Notes: a model not told the origin generated them from the letters alone. Shown: positions 1 to 8,733, numbered from the stretch's first letter. The stretch is 64,000 bases of DNA from Rhizobium sp. EC-SD404 (GCF_902498825.1 NZ_LR701459.1:2465890-2529889), one strand, 5' to 3'. A program made the numbers and translations.

Positions 1-951
1 CTCGAAACCGTAATAGCGGAACTTGCCGGGCGCGCAGGCCTTGGTGGAAACCTGCGGATTGCGGTTCTTACCCTCGGGTATGATCCCACCCTTGCTGCGC
101 GGCGTGCATTCCGCCAGCGTGTTGCACAACACCGTCTCGACCAGGCGCAGACCATCCAGGTCGTAGCTCTCGACGCCGCCGTCGATGACGGTGTCGGTGT
201 AATAGGTGTATTTCGCGCGACGCGATTTTTCGGGATTTTCCTTGTAGTATTTCGCTTCGCGCACATTCCAGAGCTTCAGACTCAGCGCTTCGCCCGCCGC
301 ACATTTCGGCATCGTATAAGTATATTTGCCGCCATTGTTGTCGGCGATCTGCGTCATCTGCGATCGGCCCGGCGCGGTATCGCCGCTCCCTCCAGAGGAC
401 GAACCGCCCGTTCCGCCATTGCCGCCGCCGGCGTTGCTGTTCACGGCTGCCGCCTTGCGCGCATCGAAGCAGTAGACCGAAATTCGGTTGTAGTCCCAGG
501 CTTCCGGATCAAGCTGTGTCACCTTGGATGCCTGGTAGCGGTAGGCCGCGCCCTTGTAGCGCGCGGTACTCGTGACGCCGATGTTGAGCGGCCCGTTGTT
601 CAGCACGCTCCCGATCGATGTCCGCATGTCGAGCGTCGCCGTGACCTGAAAATCGCTGAGCGAGACCCACTCACCGGAAAGGTTGATATTTGCAAGATCG
701 CCATTGAAGGAAAAGGCGTTCGTCAGGTTCGCCTTGAAGCCATTGAGCAAAGCCGTGTCAGCGGTGTTGACGCCGCCGGCGGCGATGGCGAGCGCGATCT
801 TGTCGACCTCGTTCTTCATCTGAACGTGCACGTTCGATGCTTTGGTGTAGTCCACCGCAAGGCCCGCCGCGCCGGCCATCGGCACAAGCAGAAGGCCGAA
901 GAGAATGCCGAACTGACCAGATTTGTCTTTGACGAAATCCCGCGCTGCCAT
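1..951 (-). CDS. Flp/Tad pilus-associated protein, TadE/TadG-like (3' end outside window)
   Basis: An open frame of 317 codons runs from an ATG at 951 to the window edge without a stop, so the C-terminus is missing. The N-terminus is a short basic stretch followed by one hydrophobic segment (about residues 12-34) and then 'AVDYTKASNVHVQMKNEVDK'. That arrangement, a single N-terminal anchor followed by a pseudo-pilin-like helix, is typical of TadE/TadG-like Flp pilus assembly proteins of rhizobia. A Gly/Ser/Asn-rich linker lies at about residues 173-190, and the distal part has several cysteines. A G-rich ribosome-binding site precedes the ATG. The protein is probably anchored in the inner membrane with a periplasmic domain. 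No other tad/cpa gene is visible, so it may be a stand-alone TadG-type protein. The family assignment is confident; the exact role is not. Confidence 0.75.
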   Translation of the reverse strand, partial: MAARDFVKDKSGQFGILFGLLLVPMAGAAGLAVDYTKASNVHVQMKNEVDKIALAIAAGGVNTADTALLNGFKANLTNAFSFNGDLANINLSGEWVSLSDFQVTATLDMRTSIGSVLNNGPLNIGVTSTARYKGAAYRYQASKVTQLDPEAWDYNRISVYCFDARKAAAVNSNAGGGNGGTGGSSSGGSGDTAPGRSQMTQIADNNGGKYTYTMPKCAAGEALSLKLWNVREAKYYKENPEKSRRAKYTYYTDTVIDGGVESYDLDGLRLVETVLCNTLAECTPRSKGGIIPEGKNRNPQVSTKACAPGKFRYYGFE

Positions 952-1037
952 CACGCACCCCCAGCTTCATGCCGAAGCGGCGAGCATAACGACCCGGATT
1001 TTACGATGATCTTGACGCAATCGGACGTATTTTAGAT

Positions 1038-1054
1038 TGTCCAAAAATAGGACA
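1038..1054. promoter_or_regulatory. AT-rich palindrome TGTCC-N7-GGACA upstream of the TadG-like gene
   Basis: A perfect 5-bp inverted repeat (TGTCC at 1038-1042, GGACA at 1050-1054) with an A/T spacer sits in the most AT-rich part of the gap between gor and the TadG-like gene, 87 nt upstream of that gene's start. Position and symmetry suit an operator or part of a promoter. No known regulator was matched. Confidence 0.3.
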
Positions 1055-1084
1055 TTAAAATATTCAGAACTGACGAAGCGAGAT

Positions 1085-2473
1085 CTAGACCCGCTCGCCG
1101 CCCTTGATCCGATAGGTCGGGTTGTACATCGTGACCAGTTCCTCCGCTGCCGTCGGGTGCACGGCCATGGTGCGATCGAAATCGTCCTTGGTCGCACCGG
1201 TCTTCAGCGCGATACCGAGAAGCTGGGCCATTTCACCCGCTTCCGGCCCGAGAATGTGGACGCCCAGCACCTTCCGGTCGAGCGCATTGACCACGATTTT
1301 CATGATCGTCCGCTCATCCCGCCCGGCGAGCACGTGCTTCATCGGCCTGAATTCAGCGCGATAGATTTCCAGTTCTTCGAAATCCTTGCTCGCATCCTCT
1401 TCCGACAGCCCGATCGTGCCGATCTCGGGTTGGGAGAAAACCGCCGTTGCGATCAGTTGATGATCCGGCTTCGTCGGATTGTTCTTAAAGGCGGTTTCCA
1501 CGAAGCACATGGCCTCATGAATGGCGACCGGCGTCAGCTGCACGCGGTCGGTCACATCGCCGACGGCGTAGATATTCTCGACATTGGTGCGGGAATAGTC
1601 GTCGACGGTGACCGCACCCTTGTGATCGACTGCGACGCCAGCCGCCTCGAGCCCGAGATGCTCGGTATTCGGGTCGCGCCCGAGCGCCAGCATCACCTGG
1701 TCGGCCTTGAGCACTTCGCCGTTTTTCGTGTGTGCCAGAAGGCGGCCGTCATCGCTCTTTTCGATCTTCGCGAAAACGTCCTGGCAAAGGATGCGAATGC
1801 CCTTCTTTTCCATGGCCTCGTGAAGACCCCGGCGCATGTCGCCATCGAAGCGGCCGAGGATTTCCTTGCCGCGGTAGATAACCGTCGTTTCGACGCCGAG
1901 CCCGTGGAAGATGTTGGCGAACTCCACAGCGATATAGCCGCCCCCGGCGATCACGATCGCTTTCGGCAGCGTCTCCAGGTGGAACGCCTCGTTCGAGGTG
2001 ATGCAGAGTTCGTACCCCGGCAGGGACGCGTGCGGATTGGCAAATCCACCGACGGCGATCAGGATCTTGTCCGCCGTGACGCGCTCGCCCGTCGCCTTGA
2101 GCTCGATCGTATGGGCATCCACGAGCACGGCGCGGCTATCGAAGAGCGTCACATTCGCATTGGTCAGACCCTTGCGGTAAAGTCCTTCCAGGCGTTCGAT
2201 TTCGCGGTCCTTGTTGGCGATCAGCGTCGGCCAGTCGAACGACGATTCCCCGACGGTCCAGCCGTATCCCGCGGCATCTTCGAACGCTTCGGAGAAGTGA
2301 GACGCGTAGACGAACAGCTTCTTCGGCACGCAGCCGCGGATCACGCAGGTGCCGCCATAGCGGTATTCCTCCGCGATGGCGACCTTGCGACCGAGCGCGC
2401 CTGTCACCCGCGCTGCCCGAACACCACCCGAGCCACCACCGATGACGAAAAGGTCGTAGTCGTACTCAGCCAT
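1085..2473 (-). CDS. gor: Glutathione-disulfide reductase
   Basis: This flavoprotein reduces oxidised glutathione with NADPH in the cytoplasm. The 462-residue length is normal for the family. An N-terminal FAD-binding GGGSGG lies at residues 12-17. The redox-active disulfide is in 'GGTCVIRGCVPKK' (Cys43, Cys48). A second dinucleotide-binding motif 'AGGGYIAVEF' is followed by 'YRGKEILGRFD', with an Arg placed as expected for NADPH preference. The FAD-binding 'YAVGDV' and the catalytic 'HPTAAEE' are near the C-terminus. It is the third gene of a minus-strand group rpiA-DUF2059-gor, an order common in rhizobia. A hairpin between DUF2059 and gor suggests partial termination or a separate promoter. 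Confidence 0.95.
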   Translation of the reverse strand: MAEYDYDLFVIGGGSGGVRAARVTGALGRKVAIAEEYRYGGTCVIRGCVPKKLFVYASHFSEAFEDAAGYGWTVGESSFDWPTLIANKDREIERLEGLYRKGLTNANVTLFDSRAVLVDAHTIELKATGERVTADKILIAVGGFANPHASLPGYELCITSNEAFHLETLPKAIVIAGGGYIAVEFANIFHGLGVETTVIYRGKEILGRFDGDMRRGLHEAMEKKGIRILCQDVFAKIEKSDDGRLLAHTKNGEVLKADQVMLALGRDPNTEHLGLEAAGVAVDHKGAVTVDDYSRTNVENIYAVGDVTDRVQLTPVAIHEAMCFVETAFKNNPTKPDHQLIATAVFSQPEIGTIGLSEEDASKDFEELEIYRAEFRPMKHVLAGRDERTIMKIVVNALDRKVLGVHILGPEAGEMAQLLGIALKTGATKDDFDRTMAVHPTAAEELVTMYNPTYRIKGGERV

Positions 2474-2542
2474 GGGATCGATCCTGCGCGTGGTCTTGAC
2501 GACGCCGCGTGTCCGACGCCGAGACGGTTCTGGTGAAATGAA

Positions 2543-2563
2543 AGCCCGGCGCTTGGCCGGGCT
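2543..2563 (-). terminator. Hairpin between the DUF2059 gene and gor
   Basis: An 8-bp perfect stem (AGCCCGGC / GCCGGGCT) with a 5-nt loop is followed on the minus strand by the T-rich TTTCATTT. It fits an intrinsic terminator or attenuator after the DUF2059 gene, upstream of gor. Confidence 0.6.
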
Positions 2564-2592
2564 TCGAACGTCTTATCTAGGGCTGCTTGTGA

Positions 2593-3180
2593 CTATTGTG
2601 CAGGGGGGGCAGCCGGATCGGCCACCGTGCCCGTTTCGGGATCGATGCCGGCATCTTCCGCCGTCGGTGCCTGGTCGCCGAGACGCTGCTCGAGCGCGGC
2701 GTCGGCCTCCACGGCGAGATCGCGCGAGATGCCGGTCGCCCAGATTTCAGCGGAACGCATCAGTTCCTGCGTGACGGTGATGCCGTTTTCCAGAAGTTTG
2801 AGGCCGGCCGACGACGTGTAGAACTCCGTGATCGCGTTCAGCTCTTCTTCCGTGAAGTTGCGCGCATAGATCTCGGCAGCCTCGCGCTCCAGGTCGCCGC
2901 GGCGCGATGCGAGGGAGACAGCCACGTCGTCGATCGTGGAGGAGATTTCCGATTCGAAGTTCGGCGTGCTCTGGATGAGCGCCGACTTCAGCTGTTCGGC
3001 CGTACCCGGCAGGATCTGGTCGAACTGGTCGGTGGCGCCGAGCGCGGCGATGGCAGCACGTGCGGCGGCCCTGTGGCTGTCGCTCAACTGTTCCTGGGAA
3101 AGCGCCGGACCGCCCGCCAGGGTCAAGGCGATGAGAGCGGCGGCACCTGCACCGCGAAAGAGACCGTTCGAGATTGCCAT
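2593..3180 (-). CDS. DUF2059 periplasmic protein
   Basis: A 195-residue protein with a clear signal peptide (about residues 1-28, ending ALSQ) and a mature helical domain containing 'YARNFTEEELNAITEFYTSSAGLKLLE', the hallmark of DUF2059. The tail is rich in Ala, Pro and Asp and probably disordered. It should be exported to the periplasm; the biochemical function of the family is unknown. It begins 7 nt after the rpiA stop, so the two are co-transcribed and possibly translationally coupled. The rpiA-DUF2059-gor arrangement is widely conserved in Rhizobiales, but the functional link is unexplained. Confidence 0.85.
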   Translation of the reverse strand: MAISNGLFRGAGAAALIALTLAGGPALSQEQLSDSHRAAARAAIAALGATDQFDQILPGTAEQLKSALIQSTPNFESEISSTIDDVAVSLASRRGDLEREAAEIYARNFTEEELNAITEFYTSSAGLKLLENGITVTQELMRSAEIWATGISRDLAVEADAALEQRLGDQAPTAEDAGIDPETGTVADPAAPPAQ

Positions 3181-3187
3181 GTGAGGA

Positions 3188-3898
3188 TCAGCTCCTGTGT
3201 TCCTGCTCAGCCGTCAGCGTTTCAACGCCGTTTTCGCCGGCGATAATCGCCACCGAGGCCAGATTTATGAAAAGACCGTGCTCGACAACCCCGGGGATGG
3301 CATGCAGCGCGGCGGACAGCGCTTCTGGATCGGGAATACGGCCAAATGATGCGTCGAGAATGTGGTGGCCGCCGTCGGTTTCATAGGCGCCGTCATTGCC
3401 GGGACGGATCGTGAGGCCTCCGGACAGGTCGAGCTTGGCAGCCGCCTTTTCCACCGCGATCTGGGTCGAAGCCATGCCGAACGGGTTGATCTCGATCGGC
3501 AGCGCATAGGCGCCGAGCGCGTCGACCAGTTTCGATGCGTCGGCGATGACGATCATGCGCTTCGATGCAGCCGCGACGATCTTCTCGCGCAGCAACGCCC
3601 CGCCGCCACCCTTAATCAGGCGCAGCGCATGGTCGACTTCGTCGGCGCCGTCGATCGTCAGGTCGAGCTCCGGTTCCTCATCGAGCGAGAAGAGCGGCAC
3701 GCCGAGATCCATGCAAATCCGTGCCGTGCGCTCCGATGTCGGCACGCCTTTTATTGAAAGCCCGGCATCGACCTTCTCGGCCAGAAGCCGCACGAATTCC
3801 TCCGCCGTCGATCCGGTGCCGATGCCGAGACGCATGCCGTCTTCCACATAGCCGAGCGCCGCGCGTGCGGCTTCGATCTTTCTGTCGCGGGGATCCAT
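3188..3898 (-). CDS. rpiA: Ribose-5-phosphate isomerase A
   Basis: RpiA interconverts ribose 5-phosphate and ribulose 5-phosphate in the non-oxidative pentose phosphate pathway. The 236-residue protein has the family landmarks: '[15 protein letters not shown]' (phosphate/substrate loop, near residue 25), '[12 protein letters not shown]' (catalytic Asp residues), and '[15 protein letters not shown]' (catalytic Lys/Glu region). The ATG at 3898 gives '[18 protein letters not shown]', a normal N-terminus. It is the first gene of the rpiA-DUF2059-gor group. A second pentose-phosphate gene, rpe, lies at 37300. Confidence 0.95.
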   Translation of the reverse strand: MDPRDRKIEAARAALGYVEDGMRLGIGTGSTAEEFVRLLAEKVDAGLSIKGVPTSERTARICMDLGVPLFSLDEEPELDLTIDGADEVDHALRLIKGGGGALLREKIVAAASKRMIVIADASKLVDALGAYALPIEINPFGMASTQIAVEKAAAKLDLSGGLTIRPGNDGAYETDGGHHILDASFGRIPDPEALSAALHAIPGVVEHGLFINLASVAIIAGENGVETLTAEQEHRS

Positions 3899-4081
3899 GC
3901 GCGTCTTTCGCCTCTGCCTCTTTGAACGGACCGACTACGGCCACTGAGATGCGTGGCGCCGCTGTTACCATGATGAGCCGGATCAAGCCAAGGCTTGAAC
4001 CGAGCACCAACGCCGGATACCCAAGGCGCCGAACCGAGATCGCCGACGGCGATCCAAGCACCGAAGGACTTGCTGGCGCAA

Positions 4082-4552
4082 ATGGGCGATCAGAACCCGA
4101 TCATCTATGTGGACGCCGATGCGTGCCCGGTGAAGCCCGAGATCCTCAAGGTCGCCGAGCGCCACGGGGTCAAGACGGTGTTCGTCGCCAATTCCGGCTT
4201 GCGGCCTTCGCGCGACCCGATGATCGTCAACGTCATAGTTTCGGCAAGCTTCGATGCGGCCGACGACTGGATCGCGGAGACCGTCAGGCCCGGAGATATC
4301 GTGGTGACCGCGGACGTGCCGCTTGCCGGGCGCTGCGTGGAAGCCGGCGCCCATGTCACGGGCCCGACGGGACGCATCTTCGACCATACGACGATCGGCA
4401 TGGCCACGGCGATGCGCGATCTCGGCCAGCACCTGCGCGAATCGGGTGCGATCAAGGGCTACAATCCGTCATTCTCCCAGCGCGACCGTTCCGCCTTTCT
4501 GGAAACGCTCGACCGGCTCCTTCGTCGGGCTATGTCCGATCGGTCGAGATGA
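4082..4552 (+). CDS. YaiI/YqxD family protein (UPF0178, DUF188)
   Basis: The 156-residue protein begins 'MGDQNPIIYVDADACPVKPEI', matching the acidic DxDACPVK motif that opens this family (PIN-like fold, putative nuclease). It also contains 'VVTADVPLAGRCVEAGAHVTGPTGRIF', another strongly conserved block. A TTG 87 nt upstream would extend the frame, but that extension is unlike the family and lacks a convincing ribosome-binding site, so the ATG at 4082 is preferred (AAGGA lies upstream at a slightly long spacing). Cytoplasmic; biochemical role unproven. Confidence 0.88.
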   Translation: MGDQNPIIYVDADACPVKPEILKVAERHGVKTVFVANSGLRPSRDPMIVNVIVSASFDAADDWIAETVRPGDIVVTADVPLAGRCVEAGAHVTGPTGRIFDHTTIGMATAMRDLGQHLRESGAIKGYNPSFSQRDRSAFLETLDRLLRRAMSDRSR

Positions 4553-4594
4553 TATGGTCGCGCCAGCCGCCAACAGCATTCGAGGTAACAGCCC

Positions 4595-5428
4595 ATGAAA
4601 ACCGTTTCGCAGACCAAGGCCCATGGCGGCATCCAGGGCGTCTATTCCCACGCCTCCACTGCGACCAAGTGCGAAATGACCTTTGCCGTCTTCGTGCCGC
4701 CGCTGGCTGATGGCGCAAAGGCTCCGGTGCTCTGGTACCTGTCCGGCCTCACCTGCACCCACCAAAACGTCATGGACAAGGGCGAGTATCGCCGGCTTGC
4801 CGCCGAACTCGGCCTCATCATCGTGTGCCCGGACACGAGCCCGCGCGGCGACGATGTGGCCGACGAGCCCGACAACTGGCAGTTCGGCAAGGGTGCAGGC
4901 TTTTACGTCGATGCGACCGAGGCGCCCTATTCCGCGCATTACCGGATGTACAGCTACATACTGGACGAGTTGACGGCCCTCATCGCCGCCGAATTCCCCG
5001 CAGCCGACATGGACCGTCAGGGAGTCTTCGGCCACTCCATGGGCGGACACGGCGCGCTGGTCATGGCGCTGCGCAATGCAGACCGCTTCAAATCATGCTC
5101 GGCCTTCGCGCCGATCGTGCAGCCGAGCACGGCCGACTGGTCGAAAGGCGCGTTGGAGAAATATCTCGGCGCCGATCAGGCTGCCTGGCGCAGCTACGAT
5201 GCCACGGCCCTCATCGAAGACGGCCAGCGCTTCGGCGAGTTTCTGGTCGACCAGGGCGATGCGGATGGATTTCTGCAAGATGGCCTCCGCCCCTGGCTCC
5301 TGGAAGCCGCCTGCAAGGCCGCGAACATCCCACTGCAGCTTCGCATGCAGCCGGGCTACGACCACTCTTATGCCTTCATCTCCACCTTCATGGACGATCA
5401 TCTGCGCTGGCATCGTGCACGGCTCTAG
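4595..5428 (+). CDS. fghA: S-formylglutathione hydrolase
   Basis: FghA hydrolyses S-formylglutathione to formate and glutathione, the last step of glutathione-dependent formaldehyde oxidation. The 277-residue length is typical. The oxyanion-hole block 'YLSGLTCTHQN' (residues 49-58), the nucleophile elbow 'GHSMGGHGA' (Ser148) and the C-terminal 'PGYDHSYAFISTF' (catalytic His) are all present. It lies 42 nt downstream of the YaiI-like gene. The partner S-(hydroxymethyl)glutathione dehydrogenase is not in the window. A glutathione-independent formaldehyde dehydrogenase is encoded at 9786-11033, so this genome appears to have two routes. Confidence 0.95.
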   Translation: MKTVSQTKAHGGIQGVYSHASTATKCEMTFAVFVPPLADGAKAPVLWYLSGLTCTHQNVMDKGEYRRLAAELGLIIVCPDTSPRGDDVADEPDNWQFGKGAGFYVDATEAPYSAHYRMYSYILDELTALIAAEFPAADMDRQGVFGHSMGGHGALVMALRNADRFKSCSAFAPIVQPSTADWSKGALEKYLGADQAAWRSYDATALIEDGQRFGEFLVDQGDADGFLQDGLRPWLLEAACKAANIPLQLRMQPGYDHSYAFISTFMDDHLRWHRARL

Positions 5429-5616
5429 TCTGTCGGCCCAAAGCATATGCTTGAACAAGGCCTGCTAAACTCTTCGCGCTGAACACAATTGCGTACAGCG
5501 CCGCAAATAGGCCGCACACGTAATAATTAGCATCACGCGATATATTCAAATAATCGGCAATAATCGGTAGCGATTTCCACCGTCGTCAACCGAATTAGAC
5601 AGGCATAGCATCCCAC

Positions 5617-5642
5617 TGTCACACCTTCGGGAGGATGTGACA
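5617..5642. promoter_or_regulatory. Perfect inverted repeat TGTCACA-N12-TGTGACA before the B12-fold regulator
   Basis: Seven-base perfect arms (5617-5623 and 5636-5642) enclose a CCT...AGG inner stem with a TCGGG loop, which could fold as an RNA hairpin in the leader. It ends 4 nt before the Shine-Dalgarno AAGGGG of the gene at 5659. It may be an operator overlapping the leader or an RNA structure affecting translation. The half-site order is the reverse of a CRP/FNR site, and the spacing does not match TGT-N12-ACA of PpsR. Confidence 0.45.
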
Positions 5643-5658
5643 TACCAAGGGGTAGCAT

Positions 5659-6534
5659 ATGTCGGAGGGGCATAGCCGCCGTGGATCTGTCGCCCAGGAG
5701 GCTGGCTCCACAACGGATGCAATTGTAGGACATGTCGATTGCGGATCGGAGCAGACAACTGCCGACCGGACATTCCTCAGATCAGTGATCGAAAATCAGG
5801 TCGTACCGCGCCTTCTCATTGCCGAAAGCGCAGCCCTGCGTCAGCCGCATGAGACCGCGACCGACATGTCGAGGCCCTCGGCCCGCGACGTCAACGAATT
5901 GCTGCATATCGTGGTCGAGGCCGACACGGCCGCCTGCGTCGAGTATCTGCAAAGCCGCCGCATCAAGGGCATGCAGCTCGAAACGGTCTATCTCGGCCTG
6001 CTCGCGCCGGTGGCACACCGTCTCGGCCTCATGTGGGAGCGCGATGAACTGAGCTTCATCGATGTGACGGTGGGGCTGGCCCGTCTGCAGTCGCTTGTCC
6101 ATGAGCTGACGAGCGAGAGTTGCTACGGCGCCCTCAACCAGGATGCCTCCCGCCGCATCGTGCTCGCCGCCGCGCGCAACGAACAGCACGCTTTCGGGCT
6201 GCTGATCGTCGCCGAATTCCTGCGCCTTGCGGGCTGGGAGGTCGATGGCGGTCCGGATGTCGAAAGCGGCGCGCCGCTCGTACGCATGGTCGGCCAGGAA
6301 TGGTACGCGGTCGTCGGCCTGTCCGTCGGTTTCGAGGAGCATGTGGACGCGACCCGCGCCGATATCGGCAAGGTTCGTGCGCGCTCGCGCAACGGCCGGG
6401 TGGGCATTCTCGCCGGCGGCGCCGCCTTCTCGCGAGATCCGGCCCAGGCCGAACGCATGGGTGCCGATGCACTCGCCCGCGACGGCCGTGAAGCCGTCGT
6501 GAAGGCAGAGGCGCTACGCGCCGCTTACGCCTGA
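5659..6534 (+). CDS. PpaA/AerR-like regulator with B12-binding (SCHIC-type) fold
   Basis: The 291-residue protein has an N-terminal variable region, a helical B12-binding-2 module (about residues 70-150) containing 'LGLMWERDELSFIDVTVGLARLQ', and a Rossmann-like B12-binding module (about 165-290) with 'NEQHAFGLLIVAEFLRLAGWEV'. The histidine in EQHAFG (His177) is at the place of the cobalamin-ligating His of the DxHxxG motif. This combination resembles AerR/PpaA proteins, which bind cobalamin or heme and modulate CrtJ/PpsR-type repressors in response to light or redox. No DNA-binding domain is visible, so it probably acts through a partner protein. AAGGGG precedes the ATG by 6 nt. No photosynthesis gene is nearby. 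Confidence 0.7.
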   Translation: MSEGHSRRGSVAQEAGSTTDAIVGHVDCGSEQTTADRTFLRSVIENQVVPRLLIAESAALRQPHETATDMSRPSARDVNELLHIVVEADTAACVEYLQSRRIKGMQLETVYLGLLAPVAHRLGLMWERDELSFIDVTVGLARLQSLVHELTSESCYGALNQDASRRIVLAAARNEQHAFGLLIVAEFLRLAGWEVDGGPDVESGAPLVRMVGQEWYAVVGLSVGFEEHVDATRADIGKVRARSRNGRVGILAGGAAFSRDPAQAERMGADALARDGREAVVKAEALRAAYA

Positions 6535-6555
6535 CCGTTTCGCTGAATCTGGCGT

Positions 6556-8733
6556 CTAAAAGCCGCGCCGGCTGACCTGGGCGAGGCTGCTCAGCATGTC
6601 CGCACCGAGCGCCGAGCCTGCATCACCCGAAAAGAGCGTCAGCGCCGGATCGGCGAAATTCGAATTCTCCATGTCGTAGAGCGCGCTGAACTGCGTGATG
6701 AACTTGTCCAGTTCACGCGGATCCGACAGCGTCGCGATATCCAGACGGTCCTCGATCATGCGCGCCTGCGCGTCGATGTCTGACTGCGCGATCTCCTCGG
6801 GCAGACCAAGCGCTATGCGCACCACCTGCTGCAGCGCCGGATCGGCCAAGATGTCGAAGGCATTGTTGATCTCGCCCGCCATGCGCTTGAAGTAGAGCGC
6901 GAGCCGCACGCCCTCGTTCTCCAGCCCCGCCTCTTCTTCCAGCGTCTGGCGCAGGTAGAACTCCTCGGTCTGGATGATATCCGCCACGGACTGCACGTTG
7001 CCCGCCACTTCGCGCGCGATCGTCCCGTCCGGATTGAAGTTGAAGCTCGCCGCAAGCAACCGCAGGCTCCGGTCCGGTTGCGTGTTGACGAAGCTTTCCG
7101 GGTCCTCGACATCGCTGAGCAGCACGTCGCGCAGCGTGCGCGCGTCGATCAACTCCGGATCGTAGCCCTGGCTCTGCAGCAGAATCGAAACCACGCGCTC
7201 GTCGGCCAAAAGCTCGTCGATCGATCCGACCTGCGCGATCTGCTCGCGATAATACCGGATCTCCTCCGCCGCCTCGTCGCTGGTAAGCCCCAGCGTTTCG
7301 GCGCGCTCCATATAGTCGGTGGTGAAAGCATTGAACTGCGATTCCGATTGCGCGCGACGCGCCGTCGTCGGCAGCCCGTCAGCGCCGAAGTTGAAGGCCG
7401 AGGCTATTTCGCGGAAACGCGCATTGCGGGGCTGGTTGGCGAAGCTGTTCGGATCGGTCAGATCGCTGGTCAGCGCGCGCTTAACCGCGTCCCTGGATTC
7501 CGTCACCGGATCAAGGCCATAGGCCTGCATCATGTAATTGTAGAGTGAAGGGTCGCGCATCAGCGCATCGAGCGTTCCCACTGTCTCCATGGCCGCGCGG
7601 AACACGCTTTCGCGGGTATCGTCGCGCCGCTCGCCGGCATTGTCGTAATTGGCTAGAAAGGTCCGGTTGAGCGACGTCGTCTGCTCGGCCGTCTGCGCCG
7701 GCCCGGTCGCCTGGCCGTCTGTACCGAAGTTAAAGAGCCCGGCCATCGCGCGCAGCGCACCGTTCTGCGTCGTGTTGGCGAAACTCGTCGGATCGGAGAG
7801 ATCGCTCGTCAGCGCCGCACGGATATCGGCGCGCCGCGTCAGCGAAGCCGGCTGGTCGTAAGACGTCCAGAGATAATCGACGAGACGCGGATCGGCGAGC
7901 AGATCGTCCACGCTGGCAACGGTCGCGATCTTCTCGTTGAAATAGTCGGTCATCAGTTCCGCCGCGAGCGGCACGATCCGGTCGGGCACGTCGAACAGAT
8001 AGTCCTCGGTGATCTTGCGCACCTGCTCGGCATCCTGCGCCGGAACGCCTGCCGCAAGCGACCCGTCCGCCTGGAAATTGAACGCCTGTGCCAGCGACAG
8101 ATAATCCGAATTCTCAGGCCGGTTCACAAAACTTGTCGGATCATCCAGATCGCTCGTCAGCACGTCGCGCAAAAACGACGCCGAATAGTACTGCGTGTCG
8201 ATCACATTGGCCTGAAGCGCCACCTCGACCAGCCGCTGGTCTGCGAGGAACTCGTCGACATTGGTGATCTGGCCGATGCGCGCCTTGTAGTTCTCGAACT
8301 CCGCCGCATAGACACGCCCGGCATTTTGCACGCTCACATCGTAGAGCCCGATCAGATCCTCGGTCTGCTGGTCGGACTGGATGTCCGGCTTGACCTGCGC
8401 CGCCGCATTGCCGGCAAAGGAAAACGCCTGGGCAAAGGTGCGATAGCGCTCGTCCTCCAGCTTGTTGGCAAAGCTATCCTCATCGGAGAGATCGCTTTCC
8501 AGTACCTGCTGCATGAAGGCGCGCGCATAGGTCATCTCCTCCAGCCCGTAGGCCTTCATCGCGTAAGAGTAGACCCGGTAATCGTCGAGAAACTCCTCAA
8601 CCGAGGAAATCTTGCCGATCGTCTCGCGATAATACTGCGCCTCGCGCGCCACCACCGCATCATCCGAAACCCGCCCGATGCTGCGCGACATGTCACGGTC
8701 GATGAGGTTGTAACTGAGATAGGTCGACAGCAT
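6556..8733 (-). CDS. Protein with five DUF1217 repeats
   Basis: A 725-residue protein built of five related segments of about 75-80 residues (roughly 30-105, 145-220, 255-335, 375-450, 490-570). Each has a helix '..YY...I..V.S.DEFLAD.R', then 'LTSDL.DP.SFAN....' and a closing 'A.AFNF'. This is the DUF1217 pattern, seen in rhizobial proteins often encoded in or near flagellar clusters. The C-terminal 150 residues differ and include 'LDIATLSDPRELDKFITQFSALYDM', reminiscent of flagellar axial-protein tails. There is no signal peptide, so export, if any, would be through the flagellar system. GGAG precedes the start. No other flagellar gene is in the window. The domain call is firm; the function is inferred. 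Confidence 0.72.
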   Translation of the reverse strand: MLSTYLSYNLIDRDMSRSIGRVSDDAVVAREAQYYRETIGKISSVEEFLDDYRVYSYAMKAYGLEEMTYARAFMQQVLESDLSDEDSFANKLEDERYRTFAQAFSFAGNAAAQVKPDIQSDQQTEDLIGLYDVSVQNAGRVYAAEFENYKARIGQITNVDEFLADQRLVEVALQANVIDTQYYSASFLRDVLTSDLDDPTSFVNRPENSDYLSLAQAFNFQADGSLAAGVPAQDAEQVRKITEDYLFDVPDRIVPLAAELMTDYFNEKIATVASVDDLLADPRLVDYLWTSYDQPASLTRRADIRAALTSDLSDPTSFANTTQNGALRAMAGLFNFGTDGQATGPAQTAEQTTSLNRTFLANYDNAGERRDDTRESVFRAAMETVGTLDALMRDPSLYNYMMQAYGLDPVTESRDAVKRALTSDLTDPNSFANQPRNARFREIASAFNFGADGLPTTARRAQSESQFNAFTTDYMERAETLGLTSDEAAEEIRYYREQIAQVGSIDELLADERVVSILLQSQGYDPELIDARTLRDVLLSDVEDPESFVNTQPDRSLRLLAASFNFNPDGTIAREVAGNVQSVADIIQTEEFYLRQTLEEEAGLENEGVRLALYFKRMAGEINNAFDILADPALQQVVRIALGLPEEIAQSDIDAQARMIEDRLDIATLSDPRELDKFITQFSALYDMENSNFADPALTLFSGDAGSALGADMLSSLAQVSRRGF

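Noticed and set aside
1037..2536. A 499-codon plus-strand frame opposite gor
   Set aside because: Antisense shadow; the minus-strand protein is a full, motif-complete glutathione reductase.
5617..5642. The palindrome upstream of the B12-fold gene as a CRP/FNR-type site
   Set aside because: CRP-type sites read TGTGA-N6-TCACA; here the half-sites are in the opposite order with 12 nt between them, so it is recorded only as an unassigned inverted repeat.
6556..8733. DNA-level tandem repeats or CRISPR-like array in the DUF1217 gene
   Set aside because: The repetition is only at protein level with diverged codons; units are about 330 bases apart and not identical.
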